Positions 10,528-20,627 of a DNA stretch of 64,000 bases are shown in pieces. Position 1 is the first letter of the stretch; each line of letters opens with the position of its first letter. Origin of the DNA: Branchipolynoe longqiensis (taxonomy: Eukaryota; Annelida; Polychaeta; Phyllodocida; Polynoidae); NCBI GenBank assembly GCA_030323885.1, contig CM059196.1, positions 40,889,798 to 40,953,797 of the forward strand. Direction: 5' to 3'. The notes beneath the pieces were generated by a model. That model was not told the DNA's origin. It made no database searches and was given only the letters and a program-made list of their open reading frames with translations. A program made the translations under genes and the position numbers.

Positions 10528-11144
10528 GGCCCAGTCAGACCTTACCGTACTGAGTACCGGACACCACCGGACACCACCGGACAAACAATTGTCTAGTCCG
10601 GTGGTGTCCGGTGTCGAACTGTTGCAACGGCCGATGGACGAAACGGACGCTAAACGGATGCTAAACGGATGCTAAACGGATGCTAAACGGATGCTAAACG
10701 GATGCTAAACGGACATTAATGAATAGTTAAACGGACATAAAACGGACGTCAAACGGATGGACCGGACACCAACTGGACACCAACCGGACACCAACCGGAC
10801 ACCAACCGGACACCTACCGGACTGTTCACAGATGCGCCAAAAACCGAAGGACCGAATTCCCGCAGCACCATCAACGGACTCTTCAGGATACAAAACGGAC
10901 ACCTAACGGATGATTAACGGACATGAACTGGACGAAACGGACTTAAAACCGACACCAACTGTACACTTCAGTCCGGTGGTGTCCGGTTCAAGGTTAGTCC
11001 ATGTTCAAAACTTGTACCGGACACCGCCAGACACCACCGGACACCGCCGGATGGGTACCGGACATGTACCGGACATTGCCGTATTTCACCGGACAGTGTC
11101 CGGTTCATGTCCGGTTCCCCAGTCCGGGACGGTGTGACTGGGCC
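10528..11144. mobile_element. TIR-C element, copy 1, flanked by TTAA
   Basis: 617 bp. Ends GGCCCAGTCAGACC and GGTGTGACTGGGCC are inverted repeats, and TTAA lies directly outside both ends (10524-10527 and 11145-11148). The interior is not ordinary sequence but degenerate short repeats on the themes CCGGACACC and CTAAACGGAT, including six tandem 11-mers (GCTAAACGGAT) at about 10640-10710. No coding capacity. TTAA duplication is known for piggyBac and Kolobok elements; assignment is open. Confidence 0.75.
10638..10715 (+). repeat. 11-bp tandem repeat inside TIR-C copy
   Basis: Six near-perfect copies of GCTAAACGGAT. Confidence 0.9.
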
Positions 11145-11145
11145 T

Positions 11146-11180
11146 TAATAGGCAGAGCTTGCAGTCGTAGCCGCAGAGAG
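11146..11180 (-). pseudogene. Decayed gene 2 last-exon copy, unit 2, distal part
   Basis: Matches 10454-10488 with three substitutions. The unit is interrupted here by a TIR-E element and resumes at 11933. Confidence 0.65.
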
Positions 11181-11932
11181 CCCGTATGCACCAATCGGAG
11201 TTAGGGCCTTAACCGCGGGTAGGCTAGCTCCACACGGTTAAATGTGAGAAATCGGTATGCACCAATCGGTGCCAGCGCTAACCGCAGACTTTACCTTAGG
11301 CTAAGCTACCCCACTTTCAAACTAGGTTTTACTGCTAGCCGGTGCGGTTAGTGTGCGTGTATGGATGTCAATCTATTCAATGCGATCATATTTAACAGAA
11401 TTACATACGCAATAAGTGAAATTTGATCAATTTAACCCTAAATTCGAAGCGTTATTAAGGCTACCGCCGCATTGGCGGCGATATTAATAGTTATATTTTC
11501 GAATCGACGAAGGTACAGTAAACAAACCGCCGCCGCCGCCAGTATGGAAAGCGACGTCGATCCGGCGGCTGCGGCGATTTGTTTACTTTGCATTCGTCGA
11601 ATCGAAAATATAGCTATTAATATCGCCGCCAATGCGGCGGTAGCCTTAATAACGCTTCGAATTTAGGGTTAAATTGATCAAATTTCACTTATTACGTATG
11701 TAATTCTGTTAAATATGGTCGCATTCAATATATTTAAACCTAATATATGGGTACAGATGCAGAGGGATTTCCCAAATCTATAAATAAACTCACGGTTAGC
11801 TATCCGCGGTGGCTAAAACATTGGTGCATACCGATTCACACATTTCTCAAACCCCCCGCTACCCTGAGGTAGCTAACCGCGGCTAGTGCCTTAGCTCCGG
11901 CTAAGCCTATCACCGATTGGTGCATACGGCCC
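11181..11932. mobile_element. TIR-E element, copy 1, with long CGG-rich palindrome
   Basis: Ends CCGTATGCACCAATCGG and CCGATTGGTGCATACGG are inverted repeats. The middle (about 11370-11740) is a near-perfect palindrome with arms of roughly 170 bp containing TACCGCCGCATTGGCGGCGA, so both strands give almost the same open frame. Inserted in an exon-derived unit whose uninterrupted version is at 10454-10525. No protein is encoded. Confidence 0.8.
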
Positions 11933-11970
11933 CTGGAGATCTTAGGTAGGACTGCATGGTGAATGACTTA
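11933..11970 (-). pseudogene. Decayed gene 2 last-exon copy, unit 2, proximal part
   Basis: Continues unit 2 after the TIR-E element and matches 10488-10525 (GTAGGACTGCATGGTGAATG). Decoded on the minus strand it retains the VIHHAV segment. Confidence 0.65.
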
Positions 11971-12058
11971 CACCATGTCGGCAGCACTGACCTTATTTAT
12001 GGCAAGTAAAATGAAAAGAGCCACTAACATTGATATGTATATATATACAGTGGGCTAA

Positions 12059-12064
12059 TTTATT
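12059..12064 (-). terminator. Polyadenylation signal of gene 2
   Basis: AATAAA on the minus strand (TTTATT on +), about 60 bp after the gene 2 stop codon. Confidence 0.65.
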
Positions 12065-12121
12065 GGCAAAGCAAGTACAAAATTAACATATAGCTATAAT
12101 AATAGACCGTTTTAGTCACTT

Positions 12122-12459
12122 CTAGTTTTCTCTCACTGAAGCCTGCGCTGTTGGATAACTTGGATAACCACGGCCATATGCATGGTTCACAAAGACCTTG
12201 TAGCCGTAGCCGCTATTGACATAGCCATCACTTGCGATCTTGGGTGGGACGGCCCGGTGAATGACTCCATAGTGCATCGCTCCGTAGGGGAGTGCTCCGT
12301 TGTGGCCAGCCGCTCCATGGAAAGAAGGTCCAATAGACGGCACTCCGGGCGCCACTCCATGAGGGACGGTTCTATGAAGGACAGACCCGATGGATTGACG
12401 TGAATGTGGGACCGTTCCGTATCCAGGAATTCCAAACTCACGCTTCACAGGTTGCACCA
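12122..12459 (-). CDS. Gene 2, terminal Gly/His/Tyr/Pro-rich exon
   Basis: Terminal exon, 338 nt, acceptor TTTTTCCAG, phase 1, stop TAG. It encodes residues 134-244 of the 244-residue product. The first half is Pro/Gly/His/Ser-rich (VPHGVAPGVPSIGPSFHGAA) and the second half is HYG-rich, ending with DGYVNSGYGYKVFVNHAYG, which is homologous to the end of gene 1. There is no cysteine. It resembles structural tails of shell or cuticle matrix proteins. Two decayed copies of this exon lie downstream, at 10.45 and 11.15-11.97 kb. Confidence 0.88.
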
Positions 12460-12539
12460 CTGGAAAAATTACATAAATGTCTTCAAATAATAATATAATC
12501 AACATATCACAAATTTTGTGAAAGCAATGTGTAGGAACG

Positions 12540-12601
12540 GTTGGTTGGTTGTTGGAGTTTCACTTCCTGGCAACATCTAAGGTCATATCAGGACGGGACA
12601 G
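12540..12601 (-). mobile_element. S1 SINE tail fragment in gene 2 intron 2
   Basis: Only the last 60 bp of the type 1 tail remain (GGAGTTTCACTTCCTGGCAA... to GGACGGG). Confidence 0.7.
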
Positions 12602-12889
12602 GAATGGAGTTGGGTAAATCCCAGATGGAACTGGAGAACAGGGACAACTGGTTCTAAAATAACATGTTGTACCCCAACGACCTGTACACTTAAGGGAATT
12701 GTGATAATTATAATGATGATCCACAACAATGAGGATCATAATAATGACTACAGTAACCTATGAGCATAATTAACAGTAGCAATGCTAATTGGAATAGTGT
12801 ATATTTATAATATTTATCTCTGGTGTGTAACCAACAGCTGCATGTTTTTGATGGTAGTTTTCAATTGATATCCATTATTTTATACGCAC

Positions 12890-13171
12890 CGGAGCATTGA
12901 TCGTAGCCGTAGCCTTGGTTGTGGCCATAGCCAAAGTTGTTAATACGATAAGAGCAAAGTCCACTCTGATGGAGGGTCAAGCCATTGTAGCCTGTCCCCT
13001 CATACCCATAGTAGACGTGGCTCACTCCAGTGCCATAAGGGCAGTCCATTTCCACTGGATAGAGCGGCAGCTTTCTGCCGAAACCTTTCACTGGCTCAGG
13101 TCCGTTCGTGCAGCGAATGTACTTGCAGCGGTTAGTCGGGTGCAGAAGAAAATCTCCCTCGTTCTTGCACA
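12890..13171 (-). CDS. Gene 2, CBM14-like exon
   Basis: Internal exon, 282 nt, acceptor TTGTTCACGCAG, donor G|GTGCGT, both borders phase 1. It carries residues 39-132, with six cysteines at about 40, 54, 59, 82, 111 and 131. The order and the CxxxxGxFLLHPTNRCKYIRC core fit a divergent peritrophin-A/CBM14 chitin-binding module whose C3-C4, C4-C5 and C5-C6 loops are longer than in the classical pattern. Tyr/Gly-rich ends (FGYGHNQGYGYDQC) lead into the structural tail. Homologous to gene 1 exon 4096-4374. Expected to bind chitin in the extracellular matrix; binding itself is inferred. Confidence 0.9.
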
Positions 13172-13237
13172 CTGCGTGAACAAGAGCAAAATGTAGCACA
13201 TAGTTGTATATAGTAAGCGAAGAGAGGGCTTATATGT

Positions 13238-13497
13238 TTGTTTGCTTGGTGTTGTCTTATATCCTAGAAACATCTATAGTCATATCAAGACGGGTACCGG
13301 ATTGTGACAGTGCACACTCATGATGAATTTATAGTGCTGCCCCAACGGGAGACCAGGCCACAGTTACATTATCCTATCCTACTAATCCCGAACAACAGAC
13401 AATAATCAATTTCATAAGTCACTGGTTTGACTCAGCTGGGATTCGAACTCCCGACCTTCCGCAAAGGAACCCTGCGCTCTACCGATTCGTGTCAGGG
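13238..13497 (-). mobile_element. S1 SINE, type 1, diverged, in gene 2 intron 1
   Basis: Tail complement and body can be followed (GTGACAGTGCACACTCATGA, GGTTTGACTCAGCTGGGATT) to a degenerate B box GGATTCGAACTCCC. Confidence 0.75.
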
Positions 13498-13657
13498 TGT
13501 CTATCACCCAACATCAATAGCATACCGAGAACACTGGCGCCTAATACTACCGTTTACACTAGATGGCGCCACCAGAATGACCGGGAGAGGCCTTGTCCCT
13601 TTGAACACTCGTTGTCGCTCTCTCTCTCTTATATATAGACATCTATGCATATATATT

Positions 13658-13735
13658 AAAGCTGCATAGTCCAATGAAACATCACAATTCCTAAATCAAA
13701 ACTGGATATCGAGATCTGATACTAGATAGAGACGC
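13658..13735 (+). mobile_element. TIR-A left end, truncated
   Basis: Begins TTAAAGCTGCATAGTCCAATGA and runs about 75 bp into the family-A interior, then merges with the polypurine tract. The right end was not found. Confidence 0.55.
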
Positions 13736-14700
13736 AGACTGGGAGACCCGAAGAGAGAGAAAGCGAGAGAACGAGAGAGAGACAGACAGAGAGAGAGAGA
13801 GAGAGAGAGCGAGTGAAAGCAAGAAAGCAACAGAAAAACAAAACAACAGAAAGCAATTGAAACCAAGATAGTGCGATAGATAGTGAGAGAGTGCATGAGA
13901 GAGAACAAAAGAGAGGGAGCGAGGGAGGGAGAGATGAAGAAAGAAATGAGTGAGAGCGCGAGACAGATGAGAGGGAGAGTGAGAGCGAGAGAGTGAGAGA
14001 GAAAGAGAACGGGAGAGTAAGAGAGAGAGAGTGAGAGAATGTACGTGAGAGAAAGTGAGGAGGTGATTCGACAGCTGGAGAGAGCCAAAGAGCTAAAGAG
14101 AGCCAGCAAGAACCAGAGAGAGTGACAGAGCTAGAGTGAGACAGAAGAGACAGAGGGAGAGCGAGAGGAGAGAGTGACAGAGCAAGGGCAAGCAATGGCA
14201 AGCAAGATAGAGCAAATACTAGAAATAGGGAATGAGAGATCATGATACTTGATAGCAGGAGTTTGCAAGACGGAGTAAGAGGGAGCAATAGAAAGCAAGA
14301 GAAAGCAAGAAAGAGAGCACGAGTAAGCCAGAGAAACAATAGAAACCCAGAAAGAGATCAAAGGAGAAACAGAGCAACAGAGCAAGACAGCACAAAAGAG
14401 AGTCTGAGAGAGTTAGAAGTGATAGAGTGAGGGCCAGATGGAAAGAGTCAGAAAGAGCTGGAGTGAACCAGAAAGAGCCAAAGAGAATGAGTGATGGCTA
14501 GAGAGAGCCACAGAGAACCAGAGAGAAGGTGAAAGAGCTAAAGACAGCCAGCGAGAACCAGAGAGAACCAGAGCGAGAGAACCAAAGAGAGCCAGAGAGA
14601 GCCAGAGAAGGCAAAATACAGTGCGAAACAGCGAATTCAAGATGATGAGGAAAAGAAAGAAAAAGATACAAAGAGAGAGACTCACACAGACAGAAAGCAA
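13736..14700 (+). repeat. Polypurine (GA-rich) tract about 1 kb long in gene 2 intron 1
   Basis: Almost uninterrupted purines on the + strand: GAGAGA runs mixed with GAGAGCCAGAGAGAACCAG-type units. The translated minus strand is therefore Ser/Leu-only nonsense. On the gene 2 transcript it is a polypyrimidine stretch of roughly 1 kb within intron 1. Confidence 0.9.
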
Positions 14701-14787
14701 CTAAATGCAAAGTTTAAATAAATAAATTTAAAAAAAAGAATGTTAAAGCTAAATTATAGTCCACTGACAACACCAACACCTACTTAC

Positions 14788-14902
14788 ATGTAAGGGGCTT
14801 AGTGACGTCGAAGTCTTTGGCGATCATGTCCCGGGAGCCGAGGGCGGTGGGGAAGCAGGCCAGGCAGGCCAGACAGGCCAGGACCAGGGTGGCTACCTTC
14901 AT
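14788..14902 (-). CDS. Gene 2, first coding exon with signal peptide
   Basis: ATG at 14902, 38 codons plus one base, donor CAT|GTAAGT (phase 1). It encodes MKVATLVLACLACLACFPTA followed by LGSRDMIAKDF, a classical secretory leader with a Lys at position 2, a hydrophobic Ala/Leu/Cys core and a likely cleavage after Gly22. The start is supported by a TATA box and an initiator at normal distances. Joining to exon 13171-12890 keeps the frame. The mature protein starts with a short acidic/basic linker before the chitin-binding module. Confidence 0.9.
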
Positions 14903-14930
14903 GGTGTGGGTGATGTGTTTTCGGACAGAC

Positions 14931-14964
14931 TGGTGCTTGAGACTCGACAGCGCGCACTTTTATG
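14931..14964 (-). promoter_or_regulatory. Core promoter of gene 2 (TATA box and initiator)
   Basis: On the minus strand CATAAAAG (14957-14964) is followed about 30 bases downstream by CCAGTCTG with a probable start at about 14931, 29 bases before the ATG. Spacing matches TATA-Inr promoters. Confidence 0.65.
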
Positions 14965-15174
14965 TGCCCACACGCCGGGGACCGGCGGAGACGGCGGCAG
15001 GATATGGGAGACTAATGCACCGGGCAGACGACAACAAATGGCGGCATGACGTGCACTGCTGGCGCCGGGGGAAGGGACCTGGTCGAGCCCTGCGGCAGTG
15101 TGTGTGACAGTTGAGCGCGCGGACTCGTCTGGTGTTGGGCGATAATATATTAATAGGGACACTTTGACAAAGGA

Positions 15175-15436
15175 TTTGTTTGTTTGTTGTTGTTTTATGT
15201 CCTAGCAACATCTAAGGTCATATCAGGACGGGTACCGACTTGTGACAGTGCGCACTCATGGCAACTTTATAGTGCTGTCCCACTGGGAAAGCAGGCCGCT
15301 GGCACCATAACCTGGTACCCCACTCAGTCACATTATCCTGACACTGAGCACACCAGTCCTTGCCCTATCCTAATAATGCCGAGCGCCTGGCTAGGAACTA
15401 ACAAGTATCAATTTAAAAGTCATTGGTTTGACTAAA
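15175..15436 (-). mobile_element. S1 SINE, type 1, head missing
   Basis: Starts with the tail complement TTTGTTTGTTGTTGTTTTATG and follows the consensus to GGTTTGACTAAAG, where the tRNA head is lost. Confidence 0.8.
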
Positions 15437-15612
15437 GATGTGAGGGCCTATGTGTTAATGGGATATATATAATATATTAATAATTCCTCCAGTGTTTGCG
15501 GCACGAGGGGGAGGGGGCACGAGTATACATTACATGGATGCGGGGGAGGGGGGGGGACTCCACCACAGCGCCCATGGAGGAATAATTGTGATGGATAGTG
15601 TTATACACCTGT

Positions 15613-15720
15613 TGTCGCGTGTAATAAGATCTGGAGTGTTTTTTTTTGTTTTTTTTGGTCCATTAGTTGTTTAATCAGGGGAAATTTCAGTGATAGACGA
15701 CTGGTCTTCCTCATTCCACT
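15613..15720 (-). mobile_element. S1 type 2 tail fragment
   Basis: Contains CCATTAGTTGTTTAATCAGG and GACGACTGGTCTTCCTCATT, the type 2 tail, then changes abruptly into an S2 SINE at about 15722. It is probably interrupted by that insertion. Confidence 0.7.
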
Positions 15721-15721
15721 G

Positions 15722-15957
15722 CTGGTCGATAGAAAGCCCGAGCCTACACTTTTACCAACGCAAGGGATTTTTAACCTCCCACACCACATAGACATGGTAT
15801 GAGAGCAACAGGCCTTTGATGACGTTGTAAGTTATACACAGCGGTGGAAATCCAAATTGGCAGAGATGGGGGCACGGGGAATCGAACCGCCAACCCTCAG
15901 ATTAGGAGTCTGACCTAGAAAAAAGTCAGACTCTCTAACCACTCTGCCACAGAGAAC
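15722..15957 (-). mobile_element. S2 SINE
   Basis: Body complement GGGATTTTTAACCTCCCACA through the head complement AACCACTCTGCCACAGAGAA. The 5' (head) end is intact and the far 3' end is missing. Confidence 0.8.
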
Positions 15958-16365
15958 GTTGCACTCCCCCCCCCCCCCTCTGCGGTGATGAGATGAGAAT
16001 TGGGAAAAGTGTATCAATCAAACATGTCCTGATGTATGTGTTATTGTTAATGTGATAACTGATATATACACACATATATGTGTATATATACTATATATTT
16101 TTAAAGAGACAGGCGAATAGGGTAAGTGTATCAATTTTATAAGTCAGTTGTTTGATTCAGCTGGAATTCAAACTCATGACCTTCCCCACGGAACCAATTC
16201 GGCCACCGGCATCTGGTCAGGAGAATAGTAATGGCAATAATGAATTATGAGAGGCAGCGCTAAATGAGATGTTGAAAGTTCTAACATCAGAAGATAAACT
16301 ACGAGGGAATTAGCTATTTGCCAGATGATTAATTATGGGAATGTAATTGACACAAACAAGTTGGC
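15958..16365. other. Intergenic stretch with SINE remnant
   Basis: A C-run at 15965-15979, an AT-rich segment, and an S1-head remnant at about 16125-16205 (minus strand). No gene. Confidence 0.4.
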
Positions 16366-16475
16366 ATTAAAGTTGTATGGTCCGATGAAATATAATTTGG
16401 TCAAAATTAAAACAACTACTAACACTAGTAACATTTGATCCTATATATCCAACTTAGATACTGGTGTATTCGCTA
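16366..16475 (+). mobile_element. TIR-A left half
   Basis: Starts TTAAAGTTGTATGGTCCGATG, continues to GATACTGGTGTATTCGCTAA and stops. A matching right half is found 2.9 kb away (19325-19515), so this may be one element split by later insertions. Confidence 0.55.
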
Positions 16476-16837
16476 ATGATTTGGGACAGCATATACAGAA
16501 TAACCCATGAATTTATAACCTCACCCCTTTGGACACTCACTTTGAAACAGCCATTATGCAGGGAGGCCATTAACCAATTACGCCAATCTTGTGACCTCAT
16601 TAGCCTCCCCTGACCAAATAGGCCTACTGTGCAGGGCCATAGAGGGGAAGGGGAAATGAGGTGGATGTTGCCCCCCTCCCTCCATGTTGGATATTCAATG
16701 CACGGCCACCTCACAATATTTAGAACATTTTATATATGCACTAGTATATTGTAGATATGCACTAGTATATGATGTCATATATACAAGATATATACATGCA
16801 TGAATACATACACCTTGTATATATGATGTCGTATATA

Positions 16838-17105
16838 CACATAGCCTGAACTGAGACAACCACCTCATGTGGTCTCTGTAGTCTAGTGGTTATGGTGTTA
16901 CATATATATGTTAATACAATTACATTGCATAATTCAATCAGAAACACATATAGAAGGAAAAGGTTTTTTTGTTGTTGAATGTAAAAAGTAGTGGACTGTA
17001 TGGGGTTTAAAGCCACAAGACCAACAACTTCAGATTACAATTTCAACACCCTAACCACGAGACCTCAGAGACCACCTATTATTACTGGTCTCAGTTCAGG
17101 CTATT
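16838..17105. repeat. Inverted pair of S5 tRNA-like SINE heads
   Basis: The segment at 16838-16905 (CCTGAACTGAGAC...GGTCTCTGTAGTCTAGTGGTTA) is the inverse of 17043-17105. The right member continues into an S5 SINE on the minus strand with A-box-like GTCTCGTGGTTAGGGTG and body through 16955. Confidence 0.65.
16955..17077 (-). mobile_element. S5 SINE (tRNA-derived)
   Basis: Minus strand reads GGTCTCTGAGGTCTCGTGGT, then a B-box-like GGCTTTAAACCCC, then ACTACTTTTTACATTCAACA. A related tail occurs at 59925-59965. Confidence 0.6.
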
Positions 17106-17180
17106 GCATATACATAGTGTCTACGCATACCGTATGTGAGCAATATGCATATCCTTAGCAGTCTAAATGTATGTGAGGAT

Positions 17181-17257
17181 CCACCCACCAAACTGCATAT
17201 TCTATGATCCAGCCAGACCTGAGCATTAATGGCTTGACGGGATCTGCCGCAAATGCG
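17181..17257 (+). repeat. Left arm of a 1.9 kb foldback structure
   Basis: CCACCCACCAAACTG...GGGATCTGCCGCAA; it matches the inverse of 18955-19040 over about 75 bp. Confidence 0.7.
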
Positions 17258-17689
17258 CAGATCTCCAGGTTTAATGTATATTGCTATGATGGCAGCAACT
17301 GTTCTGGTCAAGCGTTATCTTTTGGACAGGATCCATCGTAAATGTACCGGGTTCTGGGCTTAACGCTATGATGGCAGCAGTCGTTCTGCAGCGTATGCAC
17401 CAGTGGACGGCTGGGGATTGCAGAGCGTGCAGTTCATCATAGGTGAGTGTAGAAAGTGATATGGTGCTACGACCTCAGGCCTTCCTCCAACGCATATGCT
17501 GTGGAATGGCACATTTGCGATGGAATCCGTCCAAACGATAACACATAGGTACAACCATAATGGCTGCTGCAATCATAGCATTAAACCCAGAAACATGGGC
17601 AATGGGGGACATTTAGCATAGTTAGTTTTTCCGACTATAGGTGGCGGATCGGTACTAGTTGGCCTAAATTGAGATACATGCAGCCAGTT

Positions 17690-18900
17690 TGCAGGACCAT
17701 ACCATTATTATGTCAGTACACAGGACCATAATGTCAGTATGTCAGTGACCAGGACTACAGTCAGTATGTCAGTACACCGGACGACAGTCAGTACACAGGA
17801 CCAGACTGTCAGTAGATCAGTACACTGGACTAGTCAGTACACAGGATCATACCGTCAGTATGTCAGTACACTGGACAAGTCAGTACACAGGACTACAGTC
17901 AGTACACAGGACTATTCTGTCAGTATATCAGCACTCAGGACTGCAGTCAGTACATCAGACTACAGTCAGCACTCATAAGCATACTGTCAGTATACCAGAC
18001 TAGTCAGCACACATAACCATACCGCCAGTATCTCAGTACAGAGGGCTACAGTCAGTACTCAGGACCAGACAATCAGTAAGTCAGTACACAGGACTAGTCA
18101 GAAAACAGGACTACAGTCAGGATGTCAGTACACAGGACTACAGTCAGTACACAGAACCATACCGACAGTACAGAGGACCATACTGCCAGTATGTCAGAAC
18201 ATTGGGTCAATCAGTAGGCCTACACAGGACTACAGTCAATACTCAGGACCTTACCATCAGTATGTCAGTACACCAGACTACAGTCAGTACTCAGGACAAT
18301 ACAATCAGTATGTCAGTACACCGGACAACAGTCAGTAGTCAAGTTCATACCATCAGTATGTCGGTACACATGACTAGTCAGTGCAATGACTACATTCAGT
18401 GCACAGAACTATACCATCAGTATGTCAGTACAGAAGACTACAGTCAGTATGTCAGTATATAGGACTACAGTCAGTAGATAGAACTATACCATCAGTACGC
18501 CAGTACACAGGATTGCAGTCAGTACAAAGTACCATACCATCAGTATGTCAGTACACAGGACTACAGTCAGTACAATCAGTACACAGGACCATACCATCAG
18601 TATGTCAGTACACCAGACTACAGTCAGTGCACAGAACTAGTCAGTATACAATACAATACTGTCAGTATGTCAATACACAGGACTAGTCAGTACACAGGGC
18701 TACAGTTAGGACACAGAACTATACTGTATGTATGTCAGTACACAAGAAAATACTGTATGTATGTCAATACAGAGGACTATTCAGTACACAAGCCCATGCC
18801 GTCAGTATATCAGTGCATCAGACTACAGTCAGGAGACAGGACTACACCGTTAGTATGTCAGTATACAGGAGTAGTCGGTACAGAGGACCATACCATCAGG
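17690..18900 (+). repeat. Minisatellite, about 48-bp composite unit, 1.2 kb
   Basis: About 25 degenerate repeats built from subunits CAGTATGT, CAGTACACCAGACTACAGT and CAGTACACAGGACCATACC. Open frames through it are repeat translation, not genes. Confidence 0.92.
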
Positions 18901-18954
18901 CCCACTACTTCAGTCCCCGCAACGCCAATGGGAATTGTTTGAACCACAACATCG

Positions 18955-19040
18955 CATTGTCCCCCATTGCGGCAGATCCCATCAAACCATTGATGCTCAG
19001 GCCTGGCTGAGTCATAGAATGTACAGTTTGGTGGGTGGTT
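18955..19040 (-). repeat. Right arm of the 1.9 kb foldback structure
   Basis: Inverse of 17181-17257, including TTGCGGCAGATCCCATCAAA and GTTTGGTGGGTGG. A third family member lies at 60048-60140. Confidence 0.7.
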
Positions 19041-19324
19041 GCATAGTTTGATGTTTTGAAATTTCTGCCATTGGGATGATGTAAATCATATACCGATGTA
19101 TATGTGATGTTGGATATTCGATGCTCCTTGGTCAATTCAATAGATATAAATCAAATTAACCTTTCTACAAAATAATATTTGGTTAAAAACGCTAGTGCCA
19201 CAGGCCTATGGCACCACTCCATTCCCAGAATGTTCACACACCAAACAGAAATACCTACCTACAGCCCTGTCAGGTTCCAGGATTAGTAGGTCATCTCACA
19301 TCACGTGGTCACCGTAACATGACC

Positions 19325-19515
19325 ATCTGGGTCATAGCCAGAGGACTTTTGGCAAGCTTGTCAAAATTATTTTGGGTTCTTTCGGCTCAAATTGCTCCAA
19401 AACTAAACATTTTTCATCAAAGTTACTAGGGACTAATGATTTTAGGATATAATGGTCAACCTGAACTATTTATCTAAAATATAACTAACAAATTCAAATG
19501 CCATCGAACTATGCA
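19325..19515 (+). mobile_element. TIR-A right half
   Basis: GGCAAGCTTGTCAAAATTA through CATCGAACTATGCAACTTTAA, the right half of a family-A element. Confidence 0.6.
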
Positions 19516-20231
19516 ACTTTAATCTGTCATTTAGTGTCGTGACATGCCGCTAGATGGGATAGCGGCGCTGCACCACCGGGGGCGGGTGTGTCAAAAACAG
19601 AACAATACTGCGCCTATAAAATTATCCCTGATTGATGTTTGGGAGGTTGGTTGCTGGACTGCTCATGCGCATACCGGATCACGCTGAGACAGCACCTTGA
19701 TCTGCTTCACAAAATGGACTAAGTATTAAATTCGTCTATTTTATGTCAGACTGCTTCCATTCGGCACAGACACGCAGCGGTCAATATGGATGTTCAAGGT
19801 CAATATATATAGAGTAAGACCTCTCTAAATCGACCGACCATGGGACCAACTTTAAATGGTCCATTTAGGGAGGTGATCGCATATAATATATATATATATA
19901 ATGGAGAAGAATTAAATATAAAGAGACATGCACAGAAGGACGCATTCATGAAGCTTCTAATGACACATAAATAGTTTTTGAAAAGAATTGAAAGTTATAA
20001 AGAGAGTGTCATCATTAGACTAGACAATATTTATATAATATTTTGCATATATATAGACATATATATATATATATGATGAATAGCGTATTATGTAAGTATA
20101 AAGAAACGTATTATGCATATGGGCACTACATGATGTCGTGCGAAAGTGTGTCCATACATGAAACCAGGCCCCCCTCTGGTCTTCAAACCCAATTGGTCTC
20201 TACCACATATCCCAGTGTGTATGGAAAATAA
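19516..20231. other. Intergenic stretch with a half TIR-G end
   Basis: At about 19805-19875, AGTAAGACCTCTCTAAATCG and its surroundings resemble one end of the pogo-like family G; the other end was not found. TA microsatellites lie at about 19885-19900 and 20060-20075. No gene. Confidence 0.45.
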
Positions 20232-20627
20232 CCTAGGACAAAGACCCTATATTACTAAGACGGCTCACTCAGCCTGTACTCTGTAATCAAAATGATCAAA
20301 CCCACCACTTGGTGCGCTGGCTGTTCTCTTGGTTAAACAGGTGCTATATTATATGTATAAATGTATATATGAATGTGAAAGATGAGTGATGATGGCAATG
20401 CTGATGATGATGCTGATGATGATGTGTATTTGTTCATAGCAATTTCATATTGATGTGTATTCATACTTACCTATCTCATGTATAATATAATTGTATGTGT
20501 CTACATGTGAAACACCAACCAGCAGCTGGGCTGATCAAACCCACCACAAGGTGGCACTGCGAAATTTACATTACCATGGGAGAGATAGGGAGTGATCCGT
20601 CTTAGTATTATAGGGTCTTTGCCTAGG
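20232..20627. mobile_element. Single TIR element with about 32-bp ends
   Basis: Left end CCTAGGACAAAGACCCTATA; the right end is the inverse, ...TATAGGGTCTTTGCCTAGG. The inner parts also pair (GATCAAACCCACCAC in both halves). The centre carries GATGATGATG runs. Non-coding. Confidence 0.75.

Noticed and set aside
11438..11666. Near-identical open frames on both strands (MAAILIAIFS / MAAILIVIFS)
   Set aside because: Direct consequence of the TIR-E palindrome, not a gene pair.
13696..14710. Long minus-strand open frames made of Ser and Leu
   Set aside because: They are translations of the purine-rich tract; no start context, domains or splice logic.
17739..19010. Several plus-strand frames with repeated SVHRTTVS-like words
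   Set aside because: Read-through of the 48-bp minisatellite in different frames.
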